Origin: Bacillota bacterium
GTDB taxonomy: Bacteria > Bacillota > Bacilli > Alicyclobacillales > SLC66
Length of the DNA: 7,050 nucleotides
Reading direction: 5' to 3'
NCBI GenBank assembly: GCA_021797415.1
Contig: JAJZZT010000002.1
Coordinates: forward strand, 1-7,050
The position numbers and the translations under genes are program-made. Of the stretch, positions 6,172-7,050 are shown piece after piece; position 1 is the stretch's first letter, and every line of letters begins with the position of its first letter. The notes beneath the pieces are model-generated. The model was given only the letters and a program-made list of their open reading frames with translations, searched no databases and was not told where the DNA came from.

Positions 6172-7050
6172 AGATTTCTTGGGTTGTTATGGGAATCAAC
6201 TGGTTCAAACACCAAACATTGATCGCTTGGCATCGCGCAGCGTGGTCTTTGATCATGCCTATATAGGATCATTTCCTTGTATGCCGGCACGCCGTGATTT
6301 GTGGACAGGTCGTTTTGAATTTCCTTGGCGGGGATGGGGGCCGCTTGAAAACGATGACAATACTTTGCCTGGACGCCTTACGCGTGCAGGTCATCGCAGC
6401 ATGCTGGTTACGGATCATTTTCATCTCTGGGAACGAGGGTCGGGCAATTATCATATGGATTTCGCAGGAGTCGAATTCATCCGGGGACAGGAGCGTGATA
6501 TGTGGATCACAGATGATTCCATTCCAGTCGATTGGCCGGCCGCCAAAGCAAAACTCGCTGGTCATTTCTCAAATCCCGAAGAAACGTTTGCCGCTTACCG
6601 ACGCAATACAGCCCACTTCCAATACGAACGCGACTATTTTGCTCCGCGCGTGATGCAACGCGCCATGGACTGGTTGGAAGGAAACTATCGATCGCCAGAT
6701 TTTTTCCTTCTAATTGACTGCTTTGATCCGCATGAGCCTTTCGATGCGCCCGAGCCGTATCGCAGCATGTATCGTACGAGAACCGCAAAAGAACAGATCA
6801 TATGGCCCAACTACGGCGCGACAACTCTCATGCCGGAAGAAATTCAGGATGTACAGGCGCTTTACGCAGGTCTTCTCACCATGGTGGACCGTTGGGTTGG
6901 GCGACTGATTGAAAAAATAGAGCAGCTTGGTCTACTGCAGAATACGGCCGTTGTCTTGATGACGGATCATGGGCATCTCTTTGGTGAACACGGTCTCATG
7001 GGGAAACCTTGGGCAGGGCTCTCTGACAGCAACTTATATCAGGAACTTGC
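6134..7050 (+). CDS. Cysteine-type sulfatase, 3' end outside window
   Basis: 305 complete codons of an arylsulfatase/alkaline-phosphatase superfamily hydrolase are visible, reaching the window edge without a stop. The protein begins directly with the metal-site strand MNVILILLDTVRRDFLGCYG (1-20), then TPNIDRLA (27-34). The active-site motif C-x-P-x-R is present as Cys49-Met-Pro51-Ala-Arg53 in FPCMPARRDLWTGR. Cys49 would be converted to formylglycine by a maturase, which is not in this window. Further conserved pieces are DCFDPHEPF (near 195-203), the metal-ligand motif MTDHGHLFGEHGLMGKP (near 276-292), and the YAGLLTMVD helix. There is no signal peptide, so the enzyme appears cytoplasmic and would act on an imported sulfated sugar or other sulfate ester. 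Phosphonate monoester hydrolases share this fold and motif, so the leaving group is not certain. The gene is translationally linked to rbsD by a 38-nt overlap. Confidence 0.93.
   Translation, partial: MNVILILLDTVRRDFLGCYGNQLVQTPNIDRLASRSVVFDHAYIGSFPCMPARRDLWTGRFEFPWRGWGPLENDDNTLPGRLTRAGHRSMLVTDHFHLWERGSGNYHMDFAGVEFIRGQERDMWITDDSIPVDWPAAKAKLAGHFSNPEETFAAYRRNTAHFQYERDYFAPRVMQRAMDWLEGNYRSPDFFLLIDCFDPHEPFDAPEPYRSMYRTRTAKEQIIWPNYGATTLMPEEIQDVQALYAGLLTMVDRWVGRLIEKIEQLGLLQNTAVVLMTDHGHLFGEHGLMGKPWAGLSDSNLYQEL

Noticed and set aside
6294..6653. 119-residue open frame on the plus strand
   Set aside because: Out of frame within the sulfatase gene, whose frame carries the conserved motifs.
1..7050. tRNA, rRNA, CRISPR array or transposase gene
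   Set aside because: No repeated spacer arrays, no tRNA-like cloverleaf and no transposase-like frame was seen on reading both strands.

Overview
The window most resembles the chromosome of a Gram-positive bacterium of the Bacillota (Paenibacillaceae/Alicyclobacillaceae-like). The reasons are strong AGGAGG-type ribosome binding sites, a sigma-A style promoter with 17-bp spacing, cre/LacI-like operators and the character of the proteins. This is an inference from style, not from a marker gene. The theme is carbohydrate use: two glycan-degrading proteins, a ribose module and a sulfatase. GC content looks higher by eye in the first 3.4 kb than in the rbsD/intergenic part.

Region 1 (1-3382, + strand) holds the 3' part of a large glycoside-hydrolase-like gene. 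It is followed after 30 bp by a complete GH35 beta-galactosidase gene, probably in the same operon. Neither protein shows a signal peptide in what is visible, so they probably act on imported oligosaccharides.

Region 2 (3381-3465) is a compact 85-bp element bounded by perfect 20-bp inverted repeats. It fills the gap between two convergent genes, and its ends contribute bases to both stop codons.

Region 3 (3465-5404, - strand) is a two-gene unit. A LacI/RbsR-type repressor gene is followed by a ribokinase gene that overlaps it by one base (TGATG).

Region 4 (5405-5715) is a divergent control region. It has a good promoter for the repressor and a plausible promoter for the rightward genes. Each has a LacI-family-type palindrome with a central CG placed to block it.

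Region 5 (5716-7050, + strand) holds a D-ribose pyranase gene (rbsD) with an unusual C-terminal tail. It overlaps by 38 nt the start of a cysteine-type sulfatase gene that runs off the window.

Putting these together: RbsD converts ribopyranose to ribofuranose, RbsK phosphorylates ribose, and the repressor probably senses the sugar or its phosphate and controls both arms. Instead of the usual ribose ABC transporter, the visible partner is a sulfatase. This suggests a locus for a sulfated or otherwise decorated sugar rather than plain ribose uptake. That last step is inference.
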